Positions 54,991 through 62,111 of a stretch of 64,000 bases of DNA are shown piece by piece. The translations under genes and the position numbers were made by a program. The stretch's first letter is position 1. Every line of letters starts with the position of its first letter. The notes beneath the pieces were generated by a model. It was not told the origin of the DNA. It worked only from the letters and a program-made list of their open reading frames with translations, and searched no databases. This stretch comes from Hydrogenophaga sp. NFH-34 (GTDB taxonomy: Bacteria; Pseudomonadota; Gammaproteobacteria; Burkholderiales; Burkholderiaceae_C), in assembly GCF_021401345.1 (NCBI RefSeq), contig NZ_JACBGE010000002.1, positions 62,001 through 126,000 on the forward strand. The letters are read 5' to 3'.

Positions 54991-57139
54991 TCCCAATCAA
55001 GTGCAGTGGGACGACGCACCCGCGCCGGGTGGCCAAGCCATCGACCCCGGGAAGGTGGTTTGGGATGAACCCGCTGAGGCCTCTCAACCCCAGCAGCGCG
55101 GCATGATCGCCGAACTTGGGCGCCAGGCGGGGCTGACGGCACGCTACGGCATTGAAGGCATCGCCCAGGCCGCCGAGATCGTGACCGAGCCCGTCCGATT
55201 CGTTACCGACCATGCCGCCCGCGCCATGGGCTTCTCTGGCGGCAAACCGTTGGGCGAGGTCGCTTCGGGGTTTGCCGACACCCTGGGCCTACCCAAGCCG
55301 GAGAACGCCACAGAACGAGTTGTTGGCGATATCAACCGCTTTGCCGCCGGTGGTGCCGGTATGGCCGGGGCCGCCCGTGGTGTTGCTCGTGCAGTGGCGC
55401 CAGCAGCACAGCAGGCCATGGGCGCGGGTGCCGCGCAGGTTGCCAGAGGGCCACTTCAGGCAGCCGCTGAAGGCATGGCCGCCAACCCTGGCATGCAGAT
55501 CGCTGGTGCAGCAGGTACGGGCCTCGGTGCTGGCATCGCCCGAGAAGAAGGCGGTGGCACAGTTGCGCAGATCGTGGCGGGGCTGGCAGGTGGCATGTCC
55601 GCTGCGGGGCTGACTCAGGCTGCACGGTCTGTCGGGCAAGCCGCCAAGCGCCTGGTGCCGGTGCGCCATCGGGTTGTCGACCAACGCATTGACGAGGCCC
55701 TGAAGCAGGCCGGCGTGAATTGGTCTGAGGTTCCCGAGCAGGTCCGCCGCCTGGTGCGCGAGGATGCCGCGCAGGCGCTCAAGACCGGGGATGACCTCAA
55801 CGCCGATGCGCTGTCCCGCCTGGTGGAGTTTCGCCGCGTGGGCGCCACGCCGACCCGAGGGACAGTCAGCCTCGACCCGGTGCAGATCACCCGCGAGCAG
55901 AACCTGGCCCGCATGGGTGCCAATGCTTCCGACGAGGGCCTGCACGGTCTGGCACGGGTGCAGAACGACAACAACCGCGCCTTGATCGACAACCTGAACC
56001 GCCTGGGGGCTGATTCGGCGGACGACGCCTTTGCGGCCGGCGAGCGGGCCATCTCCGGCTTGCAGCGTGGTCTGGACGCGCAAAAAGCAAATGTCGATCA
56101 CCTCTACAGCCAGGCCCGTGACAGCGCTGGCCGCAGCTTCCCGCTGGACGGCCACAGCTTCACCACCACGGCATCCAAGCTGCTGGACGACAACCTGCTG
56201 GGCGGCGCGCTGCCGGAGTCGGTGCAATCCCACCTCAACCGCATCGCACAGGGTCAAGTGCCGTTCACCGTGGACTACGCCCAGCAACTGGCCACCGCCA
56301 TCGGCAAGTTGCAGCGCGGTACCAGCGACGGGCAGACCCGCATGGCCCTGGGGCTGGTGCGCCGCGCCCTGGACGACACGCCCATCATGGAGATGGGCCA
56401 GCAAGGCCCCGCAGCCGGCGCCCGCATGACCGGCACGACCGCGCCCTACGCAGGCGGCCCGGAGTTGGGCCAGCAGGCTGTCGATGCCTTCAACAAGGCG
56501 CGGCTGGCCAACAAGATGATGATGCGGCGCATCGAGCGCATTCCGGGGCTCAAGGCCGTCTACGAAGGCAATGCCACCCCCGATGACTTCGTGCAGAAGC
56601 ACGTCATCAGCTCGGCCGCCAAGGGGCAGGATGTGCAGGCGCTGGCTTCGCTGCTGAGGTCCACCGACCACCAGGCGCACGAGGCCGTGCGGGCCAGCAT
56701 CGCCCAGCACCTCAAACAAGCCGCCATCGGCATTGCCTCGGACGAGGGCGGCAAGTTCTCGGCCAGTGGGTTCAACCGCGCTTTGTTTAGGCTTCGTGCC
56801 CAACGCAAACTGAAAGCCTTTTTCAGCCCCGAGGAAATCGAACAGCTCCAGGCTGTGGGCAGGGTCTCACACTACACCACGGCACAGCCGGCCGGCAGCG
56901 CAGTGAACAACTCCAACTCCGGCACCTTCCTGATGGGCCGTGGGCTGGACCTGCTGGACCGCCTTTCCTCGAAGCTGCCGCTGTTCAACATCGGCACGAC
57001 GGTCTCGGGCGGCATCCGCTCGGTGCAGCAGCGCCAGGCGCAGAACGTCGGGGCGGCGCTGGCCAGACGCCCCCAACCCCAAACCGGCAACCCGCCGGCC
57101 ATCACCTTCGGCACCCTGCAAAACGCTGGCGCCGAGTAA
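54980..57139 (+). CDS. Putative phage DNA-ejection/internal virion protein B
   Basis: A 719-residue protein. Two tandem tags open it: IDPNQVQWDD (3-12) and IDPGKVVWDE (21-30). Next is RQAGLTARYGIEGIAQAAE and then a Gly/Ala-rich stretch (about 118-215) able to form membrane helices, as ejection proteins do to build a conduit. The rest is mainly helical (DDAFAAGERAISGLQRGLD and others). The same tag recurs in the small membrane protein at 59987. The resemblance to podoviral internal virion proteins is by pattern memory, not alignment. Confidence 0.6.
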   Translation: MLIDPNQVQWDDAPAPGGQAIDPGKVVWDEPAEASQPQQRGMIAELGRQAGLTARYGIEGIAQAAEIVTEPVRFVTDHAARAMGFSGGKPLGEVASGFADTLGLPKPENATERVVGDINRFAAGGAGMAGAARGVARAVAPAAQQAMGAGAAQVARGPLQAAAEGMAANPGMQIAGAAGTGLGAGIAREEGGGTVAQIVAGLAGGMSAAGLTQAARSVGQAAKRLVPVRHRVVDQRIDEALKQAGVNWSEVPEQVRRLVREDAAQALKTGDDLNADALSRLVEFRRVGATPTRGTVSLDPVQITREQNLARMGANASDEGLHGLARVQNDNNRALIDNLNRLGADSADDAFAAGERAISGLQRGLDAQKANVDHLYSQARDSAGRSFPLDGHSFTTTASKLLDDNLLGGALPESVQSHLNRIAQGQVPFTVDYAQQLATAIGKLQRGTSDGQTRMALGLVRRALDDTPIMEMGQQGPAAGARMTGTTAPYAGGPELGQQAVDAFNKARLANKMMMRRIERIPGLKAVYEGNATPDDFVQKHVISSAAKGQDVQALASLLRSTDHQAHEAVRASIAQHLKQAAIGIASDEGGKFSASGFNRALFRLRAQRKLKAFFSPEEIEQLQAVGRVSHYTTAQPAGSAVNNSNSGTFLMGRGLDLLDRLSSKLPLFNIGTTVSGGIRSVQQRQAQNVGAALARRPQPQTGNPPAITFGTLQNAGAE

Positions 57140-57242
57140 CCCACAATCAAGAGTCAAGCCATGAATCCCGACGACAAAGCGAAGGAAACCCGTTTACATG
57201 TACACCCTGCCGCGCTGGCAACCTGATTCGAAGGGATCAAAT

Positions 57243-57770
57243 ATGCCGGCACCTATGGGCAATCGATATGCAGCAGGCAACAAAGGTGGCGGCCGGCCGT
57301 CGAAGTACGACCCCGCTGATCTTCGGTTTGTTGAGGCCATGTGCAAGCTGGGTGCAACCGATGAAGACTTGGCCAGAGAGCTTGGGGTAAGCGTGACAAC
57401 AATCAATGCGTGGAAGAAAGAGCACAAAGAGTTTTCGAAAGCCCTGAAAAAAGGCAAGGCAATCGCTGATGCAGAGGTAGCCAGTAAGCTGTTCCACCGC
57501 GCCACCGGCTACGAGCATCCCGAGGACGACATCAGGGCGATCAATGGCGAGATCGTCATCACGCCGACGATCAAACACTACCCGCCTGACACCACGGCGG
57601 CGATTTTCTGGCTGAAGAACCGCCGACCCGACGTGTGGCGGGACAAGGTGGAGAACGCGCTTACCGGGGCTGACGGCGGGCCGATTCAGGTTTCTGTCAA
57701 GGACATGACGGATGCCGAGCGGGCCGTGCGTCTCTACGCCATCCTGGCCAAGGCAGAGGGGGGCGCATGA
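57243..57770 (+). CDS. Terminase small subunit
   Basis: A 175-residue protein. The start at 57243 (MPAPMGNRYAAGNKGGGRPS) is typical of TerS families; the frame opens at 57198. The N-terminal helix-turn-helix (ATDEDLARELGVSVTTINAW, 39-58) binds packaging DNA. It is followed by the conserved HRATGYEHPEDDI and HYPPDTTAAIFWLKNRRPDVW. TerS selects DNA for packaging and normally partners a large terminase; none is encoded here. In PICI-type satellites a TerS redirects the helper's terminase, which is the likely role. Confidence 0.85.
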   Translation: MPAPMGNRYAAGNKGGGRPSKYDPADLRFVEAMCKLGATDEDLARELGVSVTTINAWKKEHKEFSKALKKGKAIADAEVASKLFHRATGYEHPEDDIRAINGEIVITPTIKHYPPDTTAAIFWLKNRRPDVWRDKVENALTGADGGPIQVSVKDMTDAERAVRLYAILAKAEGGA

Positions 57771-58021
57771 CGGCTGTGCTCCCCAAGCCATCCGGCCGGC
57801 AGAAGGTGCTGGATGTGGTGCATGAGCAGTTCCGCCAAGGGCAGCAGGTATCCACGCGGGAAACCGTGGCGGACATTACCCGGCTGCCGCTGGTGACGGT
57901 CGACGACACCCTCAAGCGCCTGCACAACGACGGGGAGATTCAGCGCATAGCCCGAGGGCGGTATGCACCAGCCCCCCCCCATCAGGCCGTTCAGGGCGGT
58001 GCGCTGGGGCTGCGGTGGTGA
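57767..58021 (+). CDS. Winged-helix protein, frame interrupted at a C9 run
   Basis: An 84-residue frame, coupled to terS (ATGA). Residues 1-66 form a winged helix (STRETVADITRLPLVTVDDTLKRL, then GEIQRIARGRYAP). Immediately after this the DNA has nine C residues (57972-57980). In this frame the protein then ends after 18 unconserved residues. In the +1 frame it continues into the 114-residue frame starting at 57963, which resembles the usual second half of such proteins. So the two may form one product through slippage, or one real gene has a length variant. Confidence 0.7.
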   Translation: MTAVLPKPSGRQKVLDVVHEQFRQGQQVSTRETVADITRLPLVTVDDTLKRLHNDGEIQRIARGRYAPAPPHQAVQGGALGLRW

Positions 58022-58307
58022 TGGCCAGTGGTTCATCGAGGCCGGCAGCGAGCGCATCGGCCTGGACATGGATAGCACCCACACCCTGGTGCGCAGTGTC
58101 TGCGACGACGCCATCCTCTACACCCTGGGCGATCAGTCCATCGAGCTGTCGGCCGACGAAGACCGGCGGGCGCGCGTTCTGCGGCAAGCAGCGGTATTGG
58201 CTGCTGGTGGGGCTGATTGGCGCGATGCCTTCGAGTCGCTGGCTGATCGGGCAGAACGGGCCATTGATGCTGTCCGGGTAGCTCGCAGACGGTCAGGCGG
58301 TCAGTGA
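57963..58307 (+). CDS. C-terminal half or separate product after the C9 run
   Basis: A 114-residue frame in +1 relative to the winged-helix gene. It has its own ATG at 57963 with a GGGCGG sequence close upstream, but the first 10 residues overlap the other frame. RPFRAVRWGCGGDGQWFIEAG and LYTLGDQSIELSADEDRRARVLRQ form a strand-rich then helical domain. It may be translated alone or as the tail of the winged-helix protein. Its stop is the end of the rightward gene run before the structured non-coding region. Confidence 0.6.
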   Translation: MHQPPPIRPFRAVRWGCGGDGQWFIEAGSERIGLDMDSTHTLVRSVCDDAILYTLGDQSIELSADEDRRARVLRQAAVLAAGGADWRDAFESLADRAERAIDAVRVARRRSGGQ

Positions 58308-58600
58308 AAGTTAGTGCCCGGCCTTTTTCTCCCTAAGCCGGCACCAGCCGTTGATAGCTGATGCCCCAAAAAAACAACCCCTGCCACCAGATCGTTCCAA
58401 CCGCGATTGACTGGGCTGCCTGGTGTGCAGGGGCGGGTTCCTTCACCTGGCAGCGCGCCGGGGTCACCCCCCGGACAGGCCGCAAAGCATCAGGTTCCGG
58501 AGGAATGGTACCCAAGAAGCGGCAGGCCATAAAGGGGTAGCGTTTGGCGACCCCATGCGTTGATTGCAGCCTGCCGCGACGACGCCAGGGGGCGCCGCCA
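58308..58600. other. Non-coding region with long hairpin
   Basis: No convincing gene. cccctgccaccag (58378-58390) and ctggtgtgcagggg (58420-58433) pair over 13 bp with one bulge and a 29-base loop. Short frames on either strand are not conserved-looking. It leads into the iteron array. Confidence 0.5.
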
Positions 58601-58604
58601 AGCA

Positions 58605-58718
58605 ACACCCGTTAAACACCCGTGCAACAACCGTTGGGAAATCGTTCGGTAACCGTTCAACTACCGTTCGCGAACCCTCGCGAGCCTTCCCCGAAGCCTT
58701 CCCCGAAGCCTTCACCCA
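58605..58718. repeat. 11-bp phased iteron array and 12-bp repeats
   Basis: The core CCGTT (one CCGTG, one TCGTT) occurs at 58609, 58620, 58631, 58642, 58653 and 58664, exactly 11 bp apart, within the loose unit aNaaCCGTTnn. Directly after it, agccttccccga is repeated at 58683 and 58695, with agccttcaccca at 58707. Phased repeats of this sort are binding arrays for replication initiators or partition proteins. A ParB-like fragment is encoded just to the right. Confidence 0.75.
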
Positions 58719-58748
58719 AGCCCCTGTCCGCAAGGTCGTGAAACCGAT

Positions 58749-59081
58749 TCACACCCCTGCGGAACGGGGGTTATCAGAACCCCCCTCGGCCAGCTCATCA
58801 GCAGAGGTTGGCGCGGCCTTGGCCTGCGGTAGTTCGCGCTTGACCTTCTTGGTCGGCCTGTTCTCAACCTGTTGCACCGCCTTGGGCAAGCTGACCTCAC
58901 CATGGGCCACCTTCTTTGCCAGCTCAGGGTTGGCCTTTGCCACCTTGTCGGCCATGCGCTGGGTACGTTCGCTGGCCCCGGACTGGGCCGCCCTGTCTTC
59001 CACACGATCTAATCCGGCAACGTTGCCGGATTTGGGCTTTCCAACGGTCTGCGCCTTCGCCCAGTCCTGCGCACTCGCCAC
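58749..59081 (-). pseudogene. C-terminal part of a ParB-like protein (N terminus missing)
   Basis: A 110-residue frame from a GTG at 59081. RAAQSGASERTQRMADKVAK and VAHGEVSLPKAVQQVEN are the central HTH/linker portion that in ParB-related proteins follows the nuclease/CTPase domain. Upstream in the same frame, open codons (FGQQAAIVASAQDWAKAQ) continue to a stop at 59153 with no ATG, so the ParB N domain is gone. Either it is a decayed gene or a reduced DNA-binding protein translated from the GTG. Its position beside the iterons suggests it once bound them. Confidence 0.6.
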
Positions 59082-59145
59082 GATGGCGGCCTGCTGACCG
59101 AAGGGACATGCACCTGCACTCCATAGCCCTGAAATTCGGCTAAAA

Positions 59146-59172
59146 TGTCGTCATATGGCAATTTATACGACA
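59146..59172. promoter_or_regulatory. Inverted repeat upstream of the ParB-like frame
   Basis: tgtcgt and acgaca arms enclose 15 AT-rich bases (catatggcaatttat). It lies where the leftward promoter of the ParB-like frame should be and next to the 15-mer accccctgtagggtt (59174-59188). It is a likely operator or promoter. Confidence 0.45.
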
Positions 59173-59228
59173 AACCCCCTGTAGGGTTCGACTGAAGTTG
59201 CCAGTTTTCCGACCATGCGTTCTGTCAA

Positions 59229-59333
59229 CGCTGTGGCGGCGGAAGACGATCAATAGAGCCCTTGCTCATGCGTTCCCAGACTCTCACGAGTCGTCCGCCG
59301 CCACAGCGGGAACGCAGCAGCAAGGGCTTTTTT
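59229..59333 (+). ncRNA. Structured RNA with competing terminator and antiterminator stems
   Basis: Segment A1 (59229-59243) and A2 (59294-59308) are perfectly complementary over 15 GC-rich bases. B1 agcccttgct (59257-59266) pairs perfectly with B2 agcaagggct (59319-59328), which is followed by six T. C1 gcgttccc (59270-59277) pairs with C2 gggaacgc (59308-59315), and gactc/gagtc form a hairpin at 59279-59292. A1:A2 crosses B and C, so the folds exclude each other: B plus C is a terminator, A an antiterminator. No protein frame is credible over it. Confidence 0.7.
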
Positions 59334-59591
59334 GCGTTCCAGCGTCAGGGCGCGCATTGACGCAGCTAATGGGCCTGCATGGGCTGCACCCAAGGAACAC
59401 CGCCAGCCGTTTCACCCCGGTATTGTGGCGTCCAGCCTGTCTGCGAGGGACCGGATAAGCGAGTGGCACCAAGGTGAAGACAAGGCCGCCCGTGAATGAA
59501 TCGCAGCCGCCATGGTGTGCTGGGCCTGGAACAAGAAATCCAGTGCTGGGCAGAGGATGAATAGCCTGAGCTATTCACCCTTGGGGAACCT
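59334..59591. other. Non-coding, hairpin at right end
   Basis: No gene seen. tgaatagc and gctattca form a perfect 8-bp stem with a 4-base loop at 59558-59577, shortly before the next possible start. TGCGTTC appears at 59216, 59269 and 59333, as a spaced direct repeat around the structured RNA. Confidence 0.45.
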
Positions 59592-59912
59592 ATGGCCAGA
59601 CGGATAAATCAGCCCCCATGCCAGCAACAGGGCGGACGGCAGCGGGCCCCAGCGCAGAACAAGACCAACGCCAGCAGCATGCAGCAAGGGTGTCCCGAAG
59701 AAACTGGACACCCTTCAGCCTCGGGCCCGACGGGCTCACTTTTGAGCCGGTTGCGGGCGGGCATTGGGCTCACGGCCGAGCGCACCTACCATCTGATACT
59801 TCAGGGCGTTGGACTGGGCGTAAATCTGCGCCCAGCGCATTCATGGCGATGCGGGCCGGCCGCGGCGGGCAGCAGCCGGCCAAAGGTCCGCATTCTCAAG
59901 AGCACATCATGA
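59592..59912 (+). CDS. Doubtful small ORF over hairpin-rich DNA
   Basis: A 106-residue frame starting after GGGGAA. Only residues 45-85 (LLSRLRAGIGLTAERTYHLI onward) look protein-like. The DNA beneath forms three hairpins: aagggtgtcc/ggacaccctt (59686-59715, perfect 10 bp), ggctca/tgagcc (around 59733-59748) and ctgggcg/cgcccag (around 59816-59837). An overlapping frame of similar length exists. The stretch may be a structured RNA or packaging signal instead of a gene. Confidence 0.3.
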   Translation: MARRINQPPCQQQGGRQRAPAQNKTNASSMQQGCPEETGHPSASGPTGSLLSRLRAGIGLTAERTYHLILQGVGLGVNLRPAHSWRCGPAAAGSSRPKVRILKSTS

Positions 59913-59986
59913 AAGGGCAGCCAAGAAAGCGACGCCCTGCCGCCTGAAGAAAATCAAAATACCATCGCTGAACACCGGGAGACATC

Positions 59987-60283
59987 ATGGTCATCGAGAT
60001 TGCGCTGGGCATCGTGCTGGCAACTGTCCTGCTAGCGCTCATTCCTATTCTGTTTGTAGCGGGCGCTGAAATCTGGAGATGGTGTCTTGGCGACGGGCTA
60101 CCAATGATGATTCTTGTTATCGGGTGCGTGACAGTGGCTCTACTGAAGGGGTGGCTGCCCACTTCAAATAGGACAGCAACGGAGATGCGGGAGCCTGTAA
60201 AAATCGACCCTAGTAAAGTGATCTGGGACGATCCAACACCCGCATCAGCCCCCGCTGCTGGCGGACGAAAGACACCACGCTAA
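59987..60283 (+). CDS. Small membrane protein carrying the IDPxxVxWDD tag
   Basis: A 98-residue protein with GGGAG 5 bases before ATG. Two hydrophobic segments (residues 3-26, IEIALGIVLATVLLALIPIL; 39-54, PMMILVIGCVTVALL) are followed by a polar tail with IDPSKVIWDD at 73-82 and a basic end. The tag is the same as the two copies opening the 719-residue ejection-like protein. It may be a membrane or virion partner of that protein. It lies alone between the structured regions. Confidence 0.8.
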   Translation: MVIEIALGIVLATVLLALIPILFVAGAEIWRWCLGDGLPMMILVIGCVTVALLKGWLPTSNRTATEMREPVKIDPSKVIWDDPTPASAPAAGGRKTPR

Positions 60284-60344
60284 CACGGCCTTGCATGCCG
60301 TCCTGTCCCATGCCACAATGCACCCAACCCGAAAGGGCCGGTGC

Positions 60345-60572
60345 TTGAAAACACCTTCGGAACCAGCGGTTGCAGCCCCCACCGACAAGCGGGGTTTTGT
60401 CACGCCCATACACCGGCGGGCATGGCCTTCGGCCATCTCGCCACAGTGCCCCACCAGGGCACCCGTTTATGGACGGGATGAGCCTCCCCGCAAGGATGGC
60501 TGCACGGCTGGTTCCGTGTTTTCAACATCCCGTCCACCCGTTCGCGCTTGAAAACGCGGCCGAGTGGTTTTC
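60345..60572 (+). ncRNA. Folded, pseudoknot-capable leader of the six-gene operon
   Basis: The 314 bases from 60284 to 60597 hold no gene. 60345-60367 is complementary to 60507-60525 (ttgaaaacac and cggaaccagc, with a 4-base interruption). ggacgggatg (60471-60480) pairs perfectly with catcccgtcc (60526-60535). The two helices interlock as a pseudoknot. cttgaaaac recurs at 60344 and 60548, and a small gaaaac/gttttc hairpin sits at 60550-60572. ccccaccgacaagcggggtttt near 60376 could act as a terminator. I recall similar leaders upstream of small genes in other integrative elements. Confidence 0.6.
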
Positions 60573-60597
60573 CAGTCTCAACCAGGAGCCTGAAACC

Positions 60598-60840
60598 ATG
60601 ACCAAGGTCATACCCCTGGCCAGCCGCTGCGCTGCGCCGACCACCACCCCCGAGCCGCTGGAGGTCATCCAGCTCCATGCCCAGGCGCACAACGCGCTGT
60701 CCACGGCGCTGCACTGCCTGGCGCAGCCCGAGTGCACGACCTTGCACCTGAAAGTCGCCACCGGCCGTGCCTTGCGTGCGGCTACCTTGCTCAAGCGCGC
60801 CAGCGCGGCCAGCAGCGCGACGAAAGGAGGTGCAGCATGA
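60598..60840 (+). CDS. Operon gene 1, hypothetical
   Basis: An 80-residue protein with AGGAG 9 bases before ATG. It is mostly helical (EVIQLHAQAHNALSTALHCL) with a polar N terminus. No known domain. It is the first of six overlapping genes and its stop overlaps the next start. Confidence 0.75.
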   Translation: MTKVIPLASRCAAPTTTPEPLEVIQLHAQAHNALSTALHCLAQPECTTLHLKVATGRALRAATLLKRASAASSATKGGAA

Positions 60841-61100
60841 GCGCCCCCTTCACCTTCATCCGCAAGGCCAGCACCAGCAGCATGTGGCACCACTGCGCCA
60901 CGGCCCAGCCGAGCGAGGGCGGCATGGTGCGTGTGGAGTCGTTCACCCACAGCGGCACGGTCGATCTGGACTGGAGCAGCGGCCCGCTGGTGGCCAAGAT
61001 GCGTTTCACGGCCGCAGAGGCCCGGGCCGTGGCCGCTGAGCTGCTGGCCTGCGCCGACGCGATGGACGCGGCACCTTGCCGGCAACTGGTGGAGGGCTGA
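60837..61100 (+). CDS. Operon gene 2, hypothetical
   Basis: An 87-residue protein. A near-perfect ribosome site, AAAGGAGGTG, precedes ATG 60837, so high expression is likely. Mixed strands (GMVRVESFTHSGTVDLDW) are followed by a helix (AAEARAVAAELLACADAMD). No known domain is seen. The start overlaps the previous stop as ATGA. Confidence 0.75.
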   Translation: MSAPFTFIRKASTSSMWHHCATAQPSEGGMVRVESFTHSGTVDLDWSSGPLVAKMRFTAAEARAVAAELLACADAMDAAPCRQLVEG

Positions 61101-61103
61101 GTG

Positions 61104-61394
61104 ATGAACCAGGAAAGCAAACCCCTTGATCTGCATGAGGTGTGTCGCGAGCAGCGCGCTTGCGGCTACGACAACGACCTGCACTTGCGCAGTCGGGACG
61201 TGCAGACCATCGCTACGCGCGTGCGCGGCATCCAAGCCATCAGCGCCGTTCTTCTGGTTGATGACAGCCTGGACTGCACGCTTGGCGCGCACCTGCGCTA
61301 TGGGCTGGTTGGCGCTATCCATGCGCTGGCCGCCGACATCGATGCCGATTTCGAGCAAGCCAATGAGGCCGTCATGAGGGAGCACACGAAATGA
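61104..61394 (+). CDS. Operon gene 3, hypothetical
   Basis: A 96-residue helical, acidic protein. A GTG one codon upstream is an alternative start. LHEVCREQRACGYDNDLHLR contains two cysteines and is followed by IATRVRGIQAISAVLLVDDS. The C terminus (GLVGAIHALAADIDADFEQA) resembles the C terminus of gene 4 in style. No family is recognised. Confidence 0.75.
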   Translation: MNQESKPLDLHEVCREQRACGYDNDLHLRSRDVQTIATRVRGIQAISAVLLVDDSLDCTLGAHLRYGLVGAIHALAADIDADFEQANEAVMREHTK

Positions 61395-61738
61395 GCGCAT
61401 CCGCCACATTGCAATTCTTCCGGGACAACACCAACCTGGGCTCGCTGCCGGATGCGGCCTTGGAGACGCTGGCCTTCATGTCGGACGGGGCTGAAGGCGA
61501 GATGCGCAACATCGCCGAAGTGATGCGCCGCATAGGCGGCTTGATCGTGTCCGATGCCGGGTGCCAGCAACGGGGTGAAATCCACTCTGGCAGCCTTCAG
61601 GACGGCCGGGGCGTGCCCACCCTGCTGTTCTTCCTGGCCGAAGCCATGCAGACGCAAATCGAGGCCCTGCACATCGCCGTGAATGCCGACTTCATCCTGA
61701 AAGACCGCCAACAGACAAAGGATGCCCGCCATGGCTGA
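61391..61738 (+). CDS. Operon gene 4, hypothetical
   Basis: A 115-residue protein overlapping gene 3 by 4 bp. LPDAALETLAFMSDGAEGEM and TLLFFLAEAMQTQIEALHIA are amphipathic helices; a conserved-looking GCQQRGEIHSG lies between. No known domain is seen. It overlaps gene 5 by 8 bp. Confidence 0.75.
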   Translation: MSASATLQFFRDNTNLGSLPDAALETLAFMSDGAEGEMRNIAEVMRRIGGLIVSDAGCQQRGEIHSGSLQDGRGVPTLLFFLAEAMQTQIEALHIAVNADFILKDRQQTKDARHG

Positions 61739-62111
61739 GCAGAAAGAAAACCAGAACCTACCGACGTTCGCGCAGACCGTGAACCTGGCGATCTTTCAGG
61801 TCGGCAACACCCTAGCAGACCTTCGCAAGCTGGCCGAGCTTGAATACGGCATCGGCGGTGAAGTGGAGGATGTGGTCTACCTGCTTTCGACCATCATTGG
61901 TGGGATGAAGAAGAACCCGCCGAAGACGTGGAACGACTTCTGCGAACTGTGGTGCGGCATCATCGGCGTTGCGAGGGTCGCTAGCAGATACTTCCAAGTG
62001 GAAGGCGGCTACAAGTGCCTTTTGGAGCGGCTCCATCAAGAAACCGAGGGATTCCTCGATACCTTGGAGATTCTGGCGGCCAACGAGGAAAGCGAGGTTG
62101 CCCATGCGTAA
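61731..62111 (+). CDS. Operon gene 5, hypothetical
   Basis: A 126-residue protein (start ATG 61731, inside the end of gene 4). It is helical with QVGNTLADLRKLAELEYGIG and VVYLLSTIIGGMKKNPPKTW, then FCELWCGIIGVARVASRYFQ. It is less GC-rich than the neighbours. There is no assignable family, and it overlaps gene 6 by 8 bp. Confidence 0.75.
   Translation: MAEQKENQNLPTFAQTVNLAIFQVGNTLADLRKLAELEYGIGGEVEDVVYLLSTIIGGMKKNPPKTWNDFCELWCGIIGVARVASRYFQVEGGYKCLLERLHQETEGFLDTLEILAANEESEVAHA

Noticed and set aside
58605..58718. CRISPR array
   Set aside because: Repeats are 11-12 bp with no unique spacers of constant length and no cas genes nearby.
58464..58733. Minus-strand frame encoding an ASGKASGK repeat after the ParB-like fragment
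   Set aside because: It starts with TTG and its repeats are simply the 12-bp and 11-bp DNA repeats translated; the DNA array explains it.
59618..59947. Alternative 109-codon frame overlapping the doubtful ORF at 59592
   Set aside because: No ribosome site, no protein-like segments; the DNA is hairpin-rich.
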